64,000 bases of DNA from an uncultured Lachnospiraceae bacterium (GTDB taxonomy: Bacteria; Bacillota; Clostridia; Lachnospirales; Lachnospiraceae). The notes beneath the pieces are model-generated. The model was not told where the DNA came from, did not search any database, and saw nothing but the letters and a program-made list of their open reading frames with translations. Location of the stretch: the NCBI GenBank assembly GCA_945919795.1, contig CAMEJJ010000003.1, positions 62,001 to 126,000 on the forward strand. Direction: 5' to 3'. The translations under genes were made by a program, and so were the position numbers. Below are positions 26,218-34,955 of this stretch, in pieces (the stretch's first letter is position 1; each line of letters starts with the position of its first letter).

Positions 26218-27306
26218 TCATCCCCTCTCAAAGTTAAGAAATCGGAAACAATAATAGTAATAATATGAAAATGCATAGCAATCATCCAGCAGTTCTTTCA
26301 GTTCTTCATCCTCGAACACTATATCCATTATGTTAATTTTTGCATTGCAATAATCAATCAGGCTTGCTTTTTGGGAGAAATCCCAATCAGAAATCACCTG
26401 TTGCAACACTTTAATGTACTCTGTATTCGGCGCAGATTCAACCAGCGAATCTTGAATGCGTCCCAGACTATATCTATAAAAATCTCCCCATACTGTATTC
26501 TTGCTTATTCCTTCATGCAAATTACTTTTGTTGCTTAAAAATACCGGGCGTTTCTTTATTTCTTCAATCTTTTTCTGATTATAGTGCCATTCATTTACTG
26601 AACCGTATTCCTTCTTCGTAATATAATATGCTGCAAACTCTTCGCTCTTCTTATCCTTTATCACAGCATAATATAAATCCAAATCTTTACTATAGGATAC
26701 CACTACACCTTCAAGTATTCCACCCATTGAATGTAAAAGTGATATTGCCGGCACTGTCTGATCACCCGCTCTTTTCACCTTACCTGAAATCATATTCTTG
26801 TATACTCCCGGTCCAAACATTTCGCGAAGATGTTTTATCATCTGATATTCCAACGATTCTTTAAAGAATTCAGAAACCTCATCTTTCTTTTTCTCACGGT
26901 CAAATGCCCAAACAACTACTATCGCCAAAACAGCAAATATAGCATACCAAAGCAATGCATAATCAGGATACATTGCCCTCAGAGCTATCATACTGAAAAT
27001 AAGCGGAAGAACATTGAGCCCACCGTAAAAAAATATTATCCCAGGATCTACTTTATTTTTAGGAACCACTACACTGATTTCGCCATCTTTTACTGCAACA
27101 GTAGCTTTTATAGGATGCCGGATTGCAGGTGCACGCTGCGCAGACTTAACAGGTCCCATTACATGAAAATCCATTTCCCATGAATCGTCCTTCTTTTTTA
27201 GCGTTGCATTTGAAAGCTTCTTTTTTCCTTTACATTCCTCATCTAATATATCTTCCAAATACTGTTTATTGTAATTAACCCTGTATGTACATTCATATCG
27301 TTCCAT
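26218..27306 (-). CDS. Membrane protein of unknown function
   Basis: 362 residues from ATG 27306. A beta-rich cytoplasmic N-terminus, two adjacent membrane helices (about residues 93-140: IIFFYGGLNVLPLIF and LLWYAIFAVLAIVVVWAF), then a large soluble domain ending in an aromatic cluster. I do not recognise a family. Order 27383, 26218, 25799 (transcribed in that direction) suggests an operon of three unrelated small proteins. Confidence 0.5.
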   Translation of the reverse strand: MERYECTYRVNYNKQYLEDILDEECKGKKKLSNATLKKKDDSWEMDFHVMGPVKSAQRAPAIRHPIKATVAVKDGEISVVVPKNKVDPGIIFFYGGLNVLPLIFSMIALRAMYPDYALLWYAIFAVLAIVVVWAFDREKKKDEVSEFFKESLEYQMIKHLREMFGPGVYKNMISGKVKRAGDQTVPAISLLHSMGGILEGVVVSYSKDLDLYYAVIKDKKSEEFAAYYITKKEYGSVNEWHYNQKKIEEIKKRPVFLSNKSNLHEGISKNTVWGDFYRYSLGRIQDSLVESAPNTEYIKVLQQVISDWDFSQKASLIDYCNAKINIMDIVFEDEELKELLDDCYAFSYYYYYCFRFLNFERG

Positions 27307-27382
27307 ACTACTCAATATCCTTCTTTAATGCGCAAAAATAGGATTTTATATCTCTTACAAATAAAATCGGAACATCCGATAT

Positions 27383-28000
27383 TCAACCCTTTATTCTTTC
27401 AGCCAATTCTTTTATCTTTTTTTCTTCCGCTCTACACCTATAAATCTTTTTATCTTTGGTGTAAATTACCAAAACTGTATTACCTACAAATGTATCTTTC
27501 TTTGCCACCTCTACGTCCTTCAACGAGATATATTCAAATACAACCGGACTCAAAATAAGAGATTTCTGCGTTTTGCATATGGCTAAATTCCCATAAATAT
27601 AATTATCACTTATATAAAAAGTATCATAAGCAAAGCGACCCCAGGCTCTCCGGGCATTCCGAGAAATCTCCCTATAAATTTTTGCGCAATCCAGAATCTC
27701 CTGCTTTTGTTCATCATTAAGTCCATTGTACTTTATTTTCAATTCTTCTCTATGTTCTTTCATACTTACAATAAACTTAAAATAATACACACTACAAACT
27801 CCCATCATAAGAAGTAATTGCAAAATCCACAAAACTTCATAGTCGCCTTCAAAAAGTAATAATTCAGGATCAATAATACACATAGCAATTATCCCGGCAA
27901 TTGGTATAATAATCAGAACAAATAAACACCATAAAAAAAAGCTCAGTGACTTTGATTTTCCGCACACATAATCCACAAGTATTTTATTATTTTTTTCCAT
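27383..28000 (-). CDS. Two-helix membrane protein with C-terminal PH-like domain
   Basis: 205 residues from ATG 28000 (GAGGA upstream). Two helices (about 20-42 and 54-73), then a soluble domain resembling the YcxB-type region found in small membrane proteins (FAYDTFYISDNYIYGNLA, SLKDVEVAKKD, TKDKKIYRCRAEEKKIKELAERI). Part of its 5' region is duplicated as the scrap at 23983-24045. Role unknown. Confidence 0.5.
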   Translation of the reverse strand: MEKNNKILVDYVCGKSKSLSFFLWCLFVLIIIPIAGIIAMCIIDPELLLFEGDYEVLWILQLLLMMGVCSVYYFKFIVSMKEHREELKIKYNGLNDEQKQEILDCAKIYREISRNARRAWGRFAYDTFYISDNYIYGNLAICKTQKSLILSPVVFEYISLKDVEVAKKDTFVGNTVLVIYTKDKKIYRCRAEEKKIKELAERIKG

Positions 28001-28047
28001 TATATCCTCACACATTTAGTTTGGTTTCTTCTACCTTTACACAAATA

Positions 28048-28191
28048 TCATCCTTGTTCTTCTCGCAGTATCGCTTCATACACAGGACCTATAAACTGAT
28101 TGAACTGTACCAATACTGAAGAAAAATCAGGTTTTTCTAGACCCTGTCCGGGATTATAATTACTCCGCAGATTTTGAAAATCTTCATCAAG
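28048..28191 (-). pseudogene. Orphan 3' end of an unknown gene
   Basis: The frame starting after a stop near 28194 reads LDEDFQNLRSNYNPGQGLEK, then FNQFIGPVYEAILREEQG and stop 28048. It looks like the C-terminus of a longer protein, between the AbiEii gene and the membrane gene. Its source is not visible. Confidence 0.4.
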
Positions 28192-28202
28192 CTATCAAGT
28201 TA

Positions 28203-29201
28203 CTACAACCCATGTATTTCTTCCTGCAACCTTTCAAGAAACACAAGGATATCTTTAAATTCCGGTATATTTCCATATATCATATTCCGCATAGCCTGAT
28301 AATCATCTTCTAATTCTTTATGTATCCGCTCTTCCGGTACAAGCATAATGGTTTCTAAGGTTGCAGTTTCATAATGTGCTCCTTTGGCATAATAGAATTT
28401 CTGCTTAAATGCCACATCTTTTTCTAATAGCTCTTTTCGTTTAAATGCTCTTTCCTTTACCCATGAATTACCCATATTATACACATCATATAGATGTCTT
28501 GCATATCTGGCAGGCAACGGCTTTCCCTCCGGGAAATTTGCAATTTTATGTAATATGGTGAGTTTTTCCCAGAAAGTTCTCTCAACATCAATGGTCAAAA
28601 CCGATGTATCTTTTTGTGAAAAAATATCCGGATATTTTTCAGTTGCAAATGGAGTTACGATTGTCTCATGAGATGGCATCCATTCTGCTAATGGTCCAAT
28701 TTCCAATCTTACACAAGAGCGTAAATACTCTGCCTCAAATATCTGAGGATAATAAAAATTAACCACCATCTCATCTTCTGTATCAACCGAAATCCATTCT
28801 CCATCCCCCAGTTTTTCTTTCATTTCTATATTCAACTGGGGTATCAATTCCTCTTTATAGAATTTTGCTGCTTTCGAATTAATCTGCTTATTGAAGAAAT
28901 CCTGCTTGGTTTTTGACCTTTCTTCCCAAGGATTCACCTCGTCATTAATTATTTTTCGCCAGTCCAAAATCAAATCTATATCCTCGGAAAACCGCTCGAT
29001 AACATGGTATGATTTGGAGAGGCTTGTTCCACCTTTAAAGACAAAAGCATCTTTGTACTTACAATCATGGAATAGATGATCCAACATAAAACATACCCAA
29101 AAGTCTTTTTCTATCACATTAGGCTGCATTCCCATAGATATCGCCGTTGCCTGAAATAATTCCGTTCTGTCTTTTATCTGTAATTTCGCAACTTCTTTCA
29201 T
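28203..29201 (-). CDS. AbiEii/AbiGii-type nucleotidyltransferase toxin
   Basis: 332 residues. The signature is the substrate-binding motif FVFKGGTSLSKSYHVIERFSEDIDLIL (about residues 52-79), with the GG-S...DxD catalytic pattern of AbiEii-type nucleotidyltransferases. The AbiE toxin is bacteriostatic and modifies RNA; abortive phage resistance is the known role. The ATG overlaps the stop of the preceding antitoxin gene by one base, as in other AbiE modules. Confidence 0.9.
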   Translation of the reverse strand: MKEVAKLQIKDRTELFQATAISMGMQPNVIEKDFWVCFMLDHLFHDCKYKDAFVFKGGTSLSKSYHVIERFSEDIDLILDWRKIINDEVNPWEERSKTKQDFFNKQINSKAAKFYKEELIPQLNIEMKEKLGDGEWISVDTEDEMVVNFYYPQIFEAEYLRSCVRLEIGPLAEWMPSHETIVTPFATEKYPDIFSQKDTSVLTIDVERTFWEKLTILHKIANFPEGKPLPARYARHLYDVYNMGNSWVKERAFKRKELLEKDVAFKQKFYYAKGAHYETATLETIMLVPEERIHKELEDDYQAMRNMIYGNIPEFKDILVFLERLQEEIHGL

Positions 29202-29806
29202 TATTCAGCACACACCTTTCTGATTACTGTATATATCCATTCGCTTACACCTGTTGCTTCCTCTAACATCTTTTTCTTCTCTTCTTTAGGCAATCTATTT
29301 CTCAAACTCAAAATAATACCATCATCAACACGGTCCTTCCCCAATGTCTTTAATGCCTCAACAACCAAAGTGGTTGTCTCAGACATAAATGAAATTTCAC
29401 GATTTGCACGATGCTTAAAAGACAGCGTGATATTATCCCAAGAAAACTTTCTATATGGCCCGTCACTAATATAGGACCAGACAACTGGAACCTGCGTGGA
29501 TAAACCAAGTTTATTTAATGCTACGTCTCCACATGGCGCAATGGTCCAATGAAAACTTCTGGCAATAGCATACGCTACCCTTTCAGGATTTGCCGGAATA
29601 TATTCCTTCAACAAATTGCTATATACAGGCTTTTCATAAACTCCGTCAATGATTCTGCGAATGTTTTTCTCTTCAACCTGCCTTCCAAGACATTTTCTTA
29701 CAGTTGTTGTTGTAGCAATATCGGTAAAATCTGATGTTAAAAATACCGTTCCCGGTTCAGCCAATTCTATTCTCTTCTTAATTTCTGTATATATGCCATT
29801 TGCCAT
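29201..29806 (-). CDS. AbiEi-like antitoxin/regulator (DUF6088)
   Basis: 201 residues. The N-terminal winged helix (FLTSDFTDIATTTTVRKCLGR) with the IRRIIDGVYEKP wing is typical of AbiEi-type antitoxins; the C-terminal domain carries LSFKHRANREISFMS. AbiEi represses its own promoter and neutralises AbiEii. GGAGAGTGG precedes ATG, and a long palindrome lies 20 nt upstream. Confidence 0.85.
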   Translation of the reverse strand: MANGIYTEIKKRIELAEPGTVFLTSDFTDIATTTTVRKCLGRQVEEKNIRRIIDGVYEKPVYSNLLKEYIPANPERVAYAIARSFHWTIAPCGDVALNKLGLSTQVPVVWSYISDGPYRKFSWDNITLSFKHRANREISFMSETTTLVVEALKTLGKDRVDDGIILSLRNRLPKEEKKKMLEEATGVSEWIYTVIRKVCAE

Positions 29807-29826
29807 AAAACCACTCTCCTTGTTTT

Positions 29827-29854
29827 GTCACGATAATTATATAATTTTCGTGAC
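29827..29854 (-). promoter_or_regulatory. 28-bp palindrome upstream of the AbiE pair (likely operator)
   Basis: Half-sites GTCACGATAATTAT and ATAATTTTCGTGAC are complementary at 13 of 14 positions. It sits 20 bp upstream of the antitoxin ATG, where AbiEi autorepression sites lie in other systems. Confidence 0.65.
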
Positions 29855-29928
29855 ATTTTTTCAATAATATTTTATGCATTATCTAAAAAAATATTTAATT
29901 TAACAATCCAATTTTTCCAAATTAAACA

Positions 29929-29955
29929 GGCGAAGGGTATCTCACAGCCCTTCGC
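29929..29955 (-). terminator. Hairpin downstream of 30095-30547
   Basis: GGCGAAGGG (29929-29937) pairs with CCCTTCGCC (29947-29955). T-runs are weak, so termination is likely but not certain. Confidence 0.5.
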
Positions 29956-29970
29956 CCAATATAGACATTC

Positions 29971-30069
29971 TCAATTTTCTTTTTCTATTTTATTCCCCAA
30001 CTTTATTTTATAGCGTCTACAATCTCCTGCATACTTCAAACCTTCAATCAACCACGGATCCATTCCCAT
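29971..30069 (-). pseudogene. Short orphan 3' end
   Basis: The frame MGMDPWLIEGLKYAGDCRRY to the stop at 29971 follows an in-frame stop near 30085, with no ribosome site. It may be a small protein or the tail of a lost gene. Together with the palindrome and hairpin it accounts for the 29807-30094 gap. Confidence 0.35.
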
Positions 30070-30094
30070 ATCAATTTGAATTCAATGCACCCCA

Positions 30095-30547
30095 TCATAT
30101 AATATAGTTGCTACCTTCTGGTAGCTGCTCCGGAGTAATCCACACTAACATATCACACAAAGTATGTTCTTTTAAAATAATATTTAATGCACTCAAACCT
30201 TCATCTGCATCGACAAATAATCCGCGAGAGACATTTAATTCATCGCCCCAAACATCAATTAGTTCTGTTAATGCATCCCTATTCTTCAGGGATAAGTATT
30301 CTTTTTTATCCTTTGTTATACCAATGAAAATACCCACATCAGTAATTGTGGCTATACACACCTCAAATTCCGGACAATTATCATCCTTAATTCTTCCTAC
30401 AAATTCTACTATATTTTTATCCTTGCATATCATCTCCTGCAATTCATCAAAAGAATACACACTTCCTTCTAATTTTGTATATTCATCATCTAATAGATTT
30501 AAATCATATTGTAACAATGTATTACACTCTTCATATACTACCTTCAT
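30095..30547 (-). CDS. Hypothetical acidic protein, possible immunity protein
   Basis: 150 residues, acidic, no membrane segment: begins MKVVYEECNTLLQYD, then SFDELQEMICKDKNIVEF and ends ITPEQLPEGSNYII. The size, charge and context resemble small polymorphic-toxin immunity proteins, but I cannot place it in a family. TGAGG lies near ATG. Confidence 0.5.
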   Translation of the reverse strand: MKVVYEECNTLLQYDLNLLDDEYTKLEGSVYSFDELQEMICKDKNIVEFVGRIKDDNCPEFEVCIATITDVGIFIGITKDKKEYLSLKNRDALTELIDVWGDELNVSRGLFVDADEGLSALNIILKEHTLCDMLVWITPEQLPEGSNYII

Positions 30548-30595
30548 ATAAACCTCATCTGTGCAAAAACAGAATTCATCTTCCTGTTTATTTTG

Positions 30596-31207
30596 TTATT
30601 TTGCTATTGACATGTCTTTTAACAATTTCACGATTTTATCTCTGTTTTTTCCAAGTTTTATAAAGGTTGGAAGATGGTCTGCTTGTGTCCGCATACCTTC
30701 TTTCAAAGGATTTGGCCTCTCTCGGAGCTCTGCGCTCAGATATTCTATCAGATAAGACAGATGTTCTCTGTTTAATGCCCATACCGGCTTGCTATCAAAA
30801 AAAGACAAAAACCAAAGTTCTAAACCGAAAATGGATTCGTATCCATTTTCAATTTGCTCGAAGCATCCATAATACCTTTTCTTTGTTTTTTGAACCTTCC
30901 CTTGCATCACATGTCCGCAGTAGGGACATGCTACATGGAGAGCAGGATAATTCTTTTGTGTTTCCTCTTTAATATCCACCCTATAGTATCTTCCGCAATT
31001 CTCACAATGATTATGAACAACATAACTGTACTGAATTTGCTCTTTTTTCATAGTTTTCGTGCACACTGTACATGAAAATTGATAAATCCCTTCCTGTTTC
31101 GATACTATGCCACGTTTACCACATTTTGGACATTTGACATCAATACCTGTTTTAATAACCGTATAAGGTGTATATGTAGAATATTTTTTATCTATAAAAC
31201 GTTTCAT
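30596..31207 (-). CDS. Multi-zinc-ribbon protein
   Basis: 203 residues from ATG 31207 (AAGGAAT, 8 nt). Three CxxC-type ribbons: CPKCGKRGI with CTVC, CENCGRYY and CPYCGHVM. A C-terminal helical part includes FLSFFDSKPVWALNREHLSYLIEYLSAELRERPN, seen in other Clostridial zinc-ribbon proteins of unknown role. It begins inside the stop region of the frameshifted gene upstream. Confidence 0.65.
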   Translation of the reverse strand: MKRFIDKKYSTYTPYTVIKTGIDVKCPKCGKRGIVSKQEGIYQFSCTVCTKTMKKEQIQYSYVVHNHCENCGRYYRVDIKEETQKNYPALHVACPYCGHVMQGKVQKTKKRYYGCFEQIENGYESIFGLELWFLSFFDSKPVWALNREHLSYLIEYLSAELRERPNPLKEGMRTQADHLPTFIKLGKNRDKIVKLLKDMSIAK

Positions 31208-31223
31208 AAATTTATTCCTTTCT

Positions 31224-32125
31224 TCAGAGGACATCCCAATAACAATAACCGGCAGGTGCTATGCTTATTTTCTCCAGAAATTCCTGTTTTCTTTTTTCGA
31301 AAAAGCCGCTCTTAAAACTGAAATTCATTTCTTCACATAGTAATTCCGTACTTTCAATCCCTATCTTTTCCTGAAATAAATACTTAATTTCATTAAATAG
31401 TTTCTCTATCAGTTCTTGAGTCACTTTCTGTTCATAAAACTCAACTGTTGCACCGCTCCAACGAAAGTCAACATTCAATGTGCCACCTTCAAAGTCCCAC
31501 ATGATACTACTCCAAAAATCTTTTTCATTACCGTTTGCCAGCAGGTTATCTCCTTCTTTAAACAATGATACAGTAAGGTAACAAAAAAAAGCATATTTGA
31601 TTCCTAATGTACTTTGTAAGACCTTTGAAAAAATATTTTTTATATTATCTTCTGCTAATGCAATCGTAGTATTAAAAAAGGTACCCAATACAAAATTTCA
31701 TCTCTTTTTACTGTCATACTCTCTAATACCAGCTCAATGTAAAAGCTCATAATATCCTGATAATTCTTAATTCCTACTGCATTGATAATGCTTTTTTTAT
31801 TTCCAAACAATGCCGTATTAAACTCCCAACATACATCCCTTGCTATAGGATTTTCTTCCAAAACATATTCTCTTACACACTTTAAATAAAAAGGTAATAA
31901 ATATTGTAATAGCTGCGGTTGAATCTCTTCTGCATACTTACAATCTGTAGCAAAATTATAAAGAATCAAATAATCTTCTGAAATCTTCTCTTCTATACAT
32001 ACCGACTCCATGAAACACTCCAGAACTTTCTTTTCTGTCTCATATAGTGGCATGACGATGCTAGGCTTTTGCTTAGTTAGCTCATACATTTTTTCCAAAA
32101 TCTCTTGTTTCAATTTTTCAATCAC
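31224..32125 (-). pseudogene. Single gene split by a frameshift at a T-run (about 31675)
   Basis: Two adjacent frames overlap: 32125-31655 (156 residues, ending ILYWVPFLILRLH) and 31688-31224 (154 residues, starting TFFNTTIALAEDN, ending SIAPAGYCYWDVL). Inserting one T into the six-T run (CCTTTTTTAAT) would restore one frame of about 300 residues. The run is also a canonical T TTT TTA slippery heptamer in the zero frame, so programmed -1 slippage cannot be excluded. Family not recognised. A one-base deletion is the simpler reading. Confidence 0.6.
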
Positions 32126-32130
32126 ACCTT

Positions 32131-32538
32131 TTATCTCATAAAATCCGCAAAATTATCATTATCTCTGTAATAATTCAGTGCAAAAATAAACTCCTCAATT
32201 GTAGCATCAGATTTTTGATATAATGTGTTGTTTATTACATCTTCAAATTGTTCTCCCGAATAGAACATTACCAATTTATTTTTTGTAACAAAATCCGTAT
32301 ATATTTCCTGGTCATTGTCATCAACATCGGGGTAATCATCCATATAGCATATCGTATCATTTGAAGCTTCTTCCACAAAATCTATAGTGTACACACATAA
32401 ATCCAGATTATCTAAGAAATTATCTATTCCATTTTCAAGTATCATATTTTTAAAAATCGTAATCACATCACTTAACTTATACGCAACTTGCTTTTCTAAT
32501 GTATTCTCTTTCATATTGAACCACAAAATTCCTTTCAT
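32131..32538 (-). CDS. DUF7716-like small acidic protein
   Basis: 135 residues as counted from ATG 32538; an ATG eight codons on (32514) is possible. The pattern YSGEQFEDVINNTLYQKSDAT followed by FIFALNYYRDNDNF resembles DUF7716 proteins of toxin-immunity islands. Acidic, no membrane segment. Confidence in the family is moderate. Confidence 0.5.
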   Translation of the reverse strand: MKGILWFNMKENTLEKQVAYKLSDVITIFKNMILENGIDNFLDNLDLCVYTIDFVEEASNDTICYMDDYPDVDDNDQEIYTDFVTKNKLVMFYSGEQFEDVINNTLYQKSDATIEEFIFALNYYRDNDNFADFMR

Positions 32539-32644
32539 TCAAACTCATTTACGACTGATATAGTTTCAGATGCTCAATTTCCAGCGCCAAAAGAAAAGAT
32601 CTACCATAGCTATCCTTACTCGTTGGCATTTTCGCCTAGTAATC

Positions 32645-33202
32645 TTAAAATATTTCCGGCTTGTCAAACTTAATGTTAATATTGTTACTTTCACACAACT
32701 CCTTAAATAATTCAGTTACAACATAATATGAAGTATACTTTATATCTTCTGCAATATAAAATGGTGTTTCAACATCTTTCCTATAACGCGGAAATTTAAT
32801 TACTTTTTGTCCATCAACTAATTTTCTGTAAACGGATAGTTCTTCATCTATTACAGGGATCCTTCTTTTAATACGTGCAGCATACCATCTGATGCTATTG
32901 TTTTCACACAACAATTTACAAGGAATAAATTGCAAATCATCTTTTAAATATGATTCTAATGCCGCAACAAATTTTTCTGAAAAAAGTAACGCAATTGGAC
33001 AACTTATAAAATCTGTATCCCCAATATTACTTAATGTATATCCTTTTCCAGCCACAAAAGTTAAATCTCTTTTTTTTATACTCTCTTCCTCTCCTCTATT
33101 TAATTTGAAAAAATCATAAATTTCCTTTTCATCTTTATAAAAACCAGCCATATTATCAGGATGATTTATAAAAGTATTTATTCTGTACAAATTTAATGAC
33201 AT
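32645..33202 (-). CDS. Imm11-like immunity protein candidate
   Basis: 185 residues. The FSEKFVAALESYLKDDLQFIPCKL segment matches the pattern of the Imm11 immunity domain (protein found with polymorphic toxin modules). Ribosome site AAAAGGAGG. The resemblance is by eye. A toxin partner is not present nearby, so it would be an orphan. Confidence 0.5.
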   Translation of the reverse strand: MSLNLYRINTFINHPDNMAGFYKDEKEIYDFFKLNRGEEESIKKRDLTFVAGKGYTLSNIGDTDFISCPIALLFSEKFVAALESYLKDDLQFIPCKLLCENNSIRWYAARIKRRIPVIDEELSVYRKLVDGQKVIKFPRYRKDVETPFYIAEDIKYTSYYVVTELFKELCESNNINIKFDKPEIF

Positions 33203-33443
33203 TTTATTGTTCCTCCTTTTAAACTACTTTTAGTATCGCTTTGCAAATTCACTCTCCACCAATCTTTGCAAATGATTTTTTGATGATTTTCTTTATAAAC
33301 CGCCATATACACCGATGTGCAGGCTACAATCTCGACTACCTGATCCATACTCTGGCTGCAAGCCACATAGTCCAAAGCACTGCAACAATCCCAAACCCTA
33401 TAGCCAACAGTCTCGGTTTACTTACAACTTCAAGAGAAATCAT
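33193..33443 (-). pseudogene. Small membrane-protein gene broken by a frameshift
   Basis: From ATG 33443 (GGGAG upstream) a frame reads MISLEVVSKPRLLAIGFG, IVAVLWTMWLAARVWIR and stops near 33340. The +1 frame continues with SMDQVVEIVACTSVYMAVY (a second hydrophobic stretch) to the stop at 33193. One inserted or deleted base around 33350 would join them into a protein of about 84 residues. It overlaps the Imm11-like gene start by 10 nt. Confidence 0.4.
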
Positions 33444-33456
33444 GTAATAATCTCCC

Positions 33457-33633
33457 TTAGTTGCCACTACACAGCCAACGCCCTTCGTTGGTGTTACACT
33501 CTATTTCGCCCACTTTGTTTCCGCTTTCATTCAGCAACGACAGGCGAAGCGGACAACAGATCGCATTGTTCATCGCATATTCATCCAGTCGAATATAACC
33601 ATCCGGGATTTGGCAAAGGAAATCATTGATCAT
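33457..33633 (-). CDS. 58-residue hypothetical protein coupled to the gene upstream
   Basis: Its ATG (33633) overlaps the TAA of the paralogue-B membrane gene by one base (TAATG), which suggests coupled translation. Sequence begins MINDFLCQIPDGYIRLDEY and ends EGRWLCSGN. Not recognised. Confidence 0.45.
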   Translation of the reverse strand: MINDFLCQIPDGYIRLDEYAMNNAICCPLRLSLLNESGNKVGEIECNTNEGRWLCSGN

Positions 33634-34265
33634 TATTTTTCTTCCCGGAGACGTTTCTTCTCTTCCTTCACCATTTTTTCCATCAGGTAATACATATTCG
33701 CCCCGGTCTTCCAATTAATCTCTGCCTGCCTTACCATTTCCTCATAATCTAAATCAAGCCTTTTGCAAAACTCTTTCACAAGCGGGCGTCCGCCTATTGA
33801 AATTTTCAAAGGCAAAACAGCCTGTCTGTCTCCTAAATAAACACAAAAATTATCTCTACAAATAAACGGTCTGATTACTTTTGCATATTTGCGGATCTCG
33901 TCATATGTATATTTGTGATAGAAACCAAGTGCCTTACGAAATCGGATTCCATCCTTTCCCAGTATACATTTACAATCTTCTATCAAACTACTCAATAATG
34001 CAAACGCCAACCAGGAAACCCCCAGTAACACTAGCACCATCCTTGCGAGGGCATCTTTCAAAAGCTCATATCCCAAACCGCTACAAGCTATAAAAACCGC
34101 AGCGCCGGTCAAACAAACCGGCGCCACCGTAACCATTCCACTGACAGCCTTTCGTTTACCGGTTATTGTATAGACCGGTATTTTTGATAGAATACCGGTT
34201 ACTAAACTCATCACCGGGATAACTACTCCCACCGCAAAACCTCTGCCCAATATCATCGGATTCAT
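33633..34265 (-). CDS. Membrane protein, paralogue family member B
   Basis: 210 residues. N-terminal hydrophobic region (about residues 10-90), then the cytoplasmic signature shared with members A and C: GIRFRKALGFYHKYTYDEI, YAKVIRPF, FCVYLGDRQAVLPLKISIGGRP, RLDLDYEEM and EEKKRLREEK at the end. GAGGAGA precedes ATG. The upstream leader carries an AATTCCG-type element like that of many island genes. Confidence 0.65.
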   Translation of the reverse strand: MNPMILGRGFAVGVVIPVMSLVTGILSKIPVYTITGKRKAVSGMVTVAPVCLTGAAVFIACSGLGYELLKDALARMVLVLLGVSWLAFALLSSLIEDCKCILGKDGIRFRKALGFYHKYTYDEIRKYAKVIRPFICRDNFCVYLGDRQAVLPLKISIGGRPLVKEFCKRLDLDYEEMVRQAEINWKTGANMYYLMEKMVKEEKKRLREEK

Positions 34266-34351
34266 ATGTATTCTCCTCTATTTCAAAAACGGAATTATTC
34301 AATAGACGCCTTAATAATCGCCGATTGTAACCAATCGAATAACTATCAATT

Positions 34352-34567
34352 TTATTCATTTCCATATCTATTCAAAAAGGCTTCCATTTTTTTATACTCC
34401 ACAATATCTAAAAAATGACACCATAGACCATATTGAACCTCTTCAAAACCTGCTTCATATGGCTTTACATCTGAAGGGTGGGAATTAAGATAAAAAACAG
34501 GCTTGTCTTCGCCATTTACCCGATATGTTCCATATGTACATCTACACTCTTTATAATATATATCCAT
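34352..34567 (-). CDS. Small hypothetical protein
   Basis: 71 residues from ATG 34567 (GAGGGG, 8 nt). Begins MDIYYKECRCTYGTYRVNG, contains FYLNSHPSDVKPYEAGFEEVQ. No family recognised. Confidence 0.45.
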   Translation of the reverse strand: MDIYYKECRCTYGTYRVNGEDKPVFYLNSHPSDVKPYEAGFEEVQYGLWCHFLDIVEYKKMEAFLNRYGNE

Positions 34568-34601
34568 AATCATATCCCCTCAAAATCCTGTAAAAATGAA
34601 T

Positions 34602-34898
34602 CTACATGTTTCTCAATAGTTCTTTACCAACCTTAATTCCTTCATCAATTGTTCCTACATGATGCATCATTCCATCACGCACTTCTTTAAATCCAGCAGG
34701 CTCTATATAGCCTTGTATTTCAAGTTCCTCATAAAACTGTTCTAATACAACAGAAAAGTATGTTTCTTCATCATAAATAAGAAATCTTCTTTTTCTATCC
34801 TCTGAACACTCTTCATACCAAAGGTTTGATTCATAATATTATCAAACTGACTCATCCCTTGATGATTTTTAGCAACACCCTCTAATTTCAAAACTCAT
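34602..34898 (-). pseudogene. Frameshifted island gene
   Basis: An ATG at 34898 with AGGGAGG runs out after nine codons. Two other frames carry the rest: GMSQFDNIMNQTFGMKS and then WYEECSEDRKRRFLIYDEE, FYEELEIQGYIEPAGFKEV to stop 34602. Two shifts or a deletion are needed to join them. The end is well preserved; the family is not known. It accounts for most of the 34568-34955 gap. Confidence 0.6.
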
Positions 34899-34955
34899 AT
34901 ACCTCCCTTTTAGTCAAGAAAAATGCAAGTTCACTTTGCTATTAATTGCTAACTA

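Noticed and set aside
34156-34365. 69-codon minus-strand frame beginning MEMNKIDSY
   Set aside because: Most of it overlaps paralogue B in another frame and it has no independent support.
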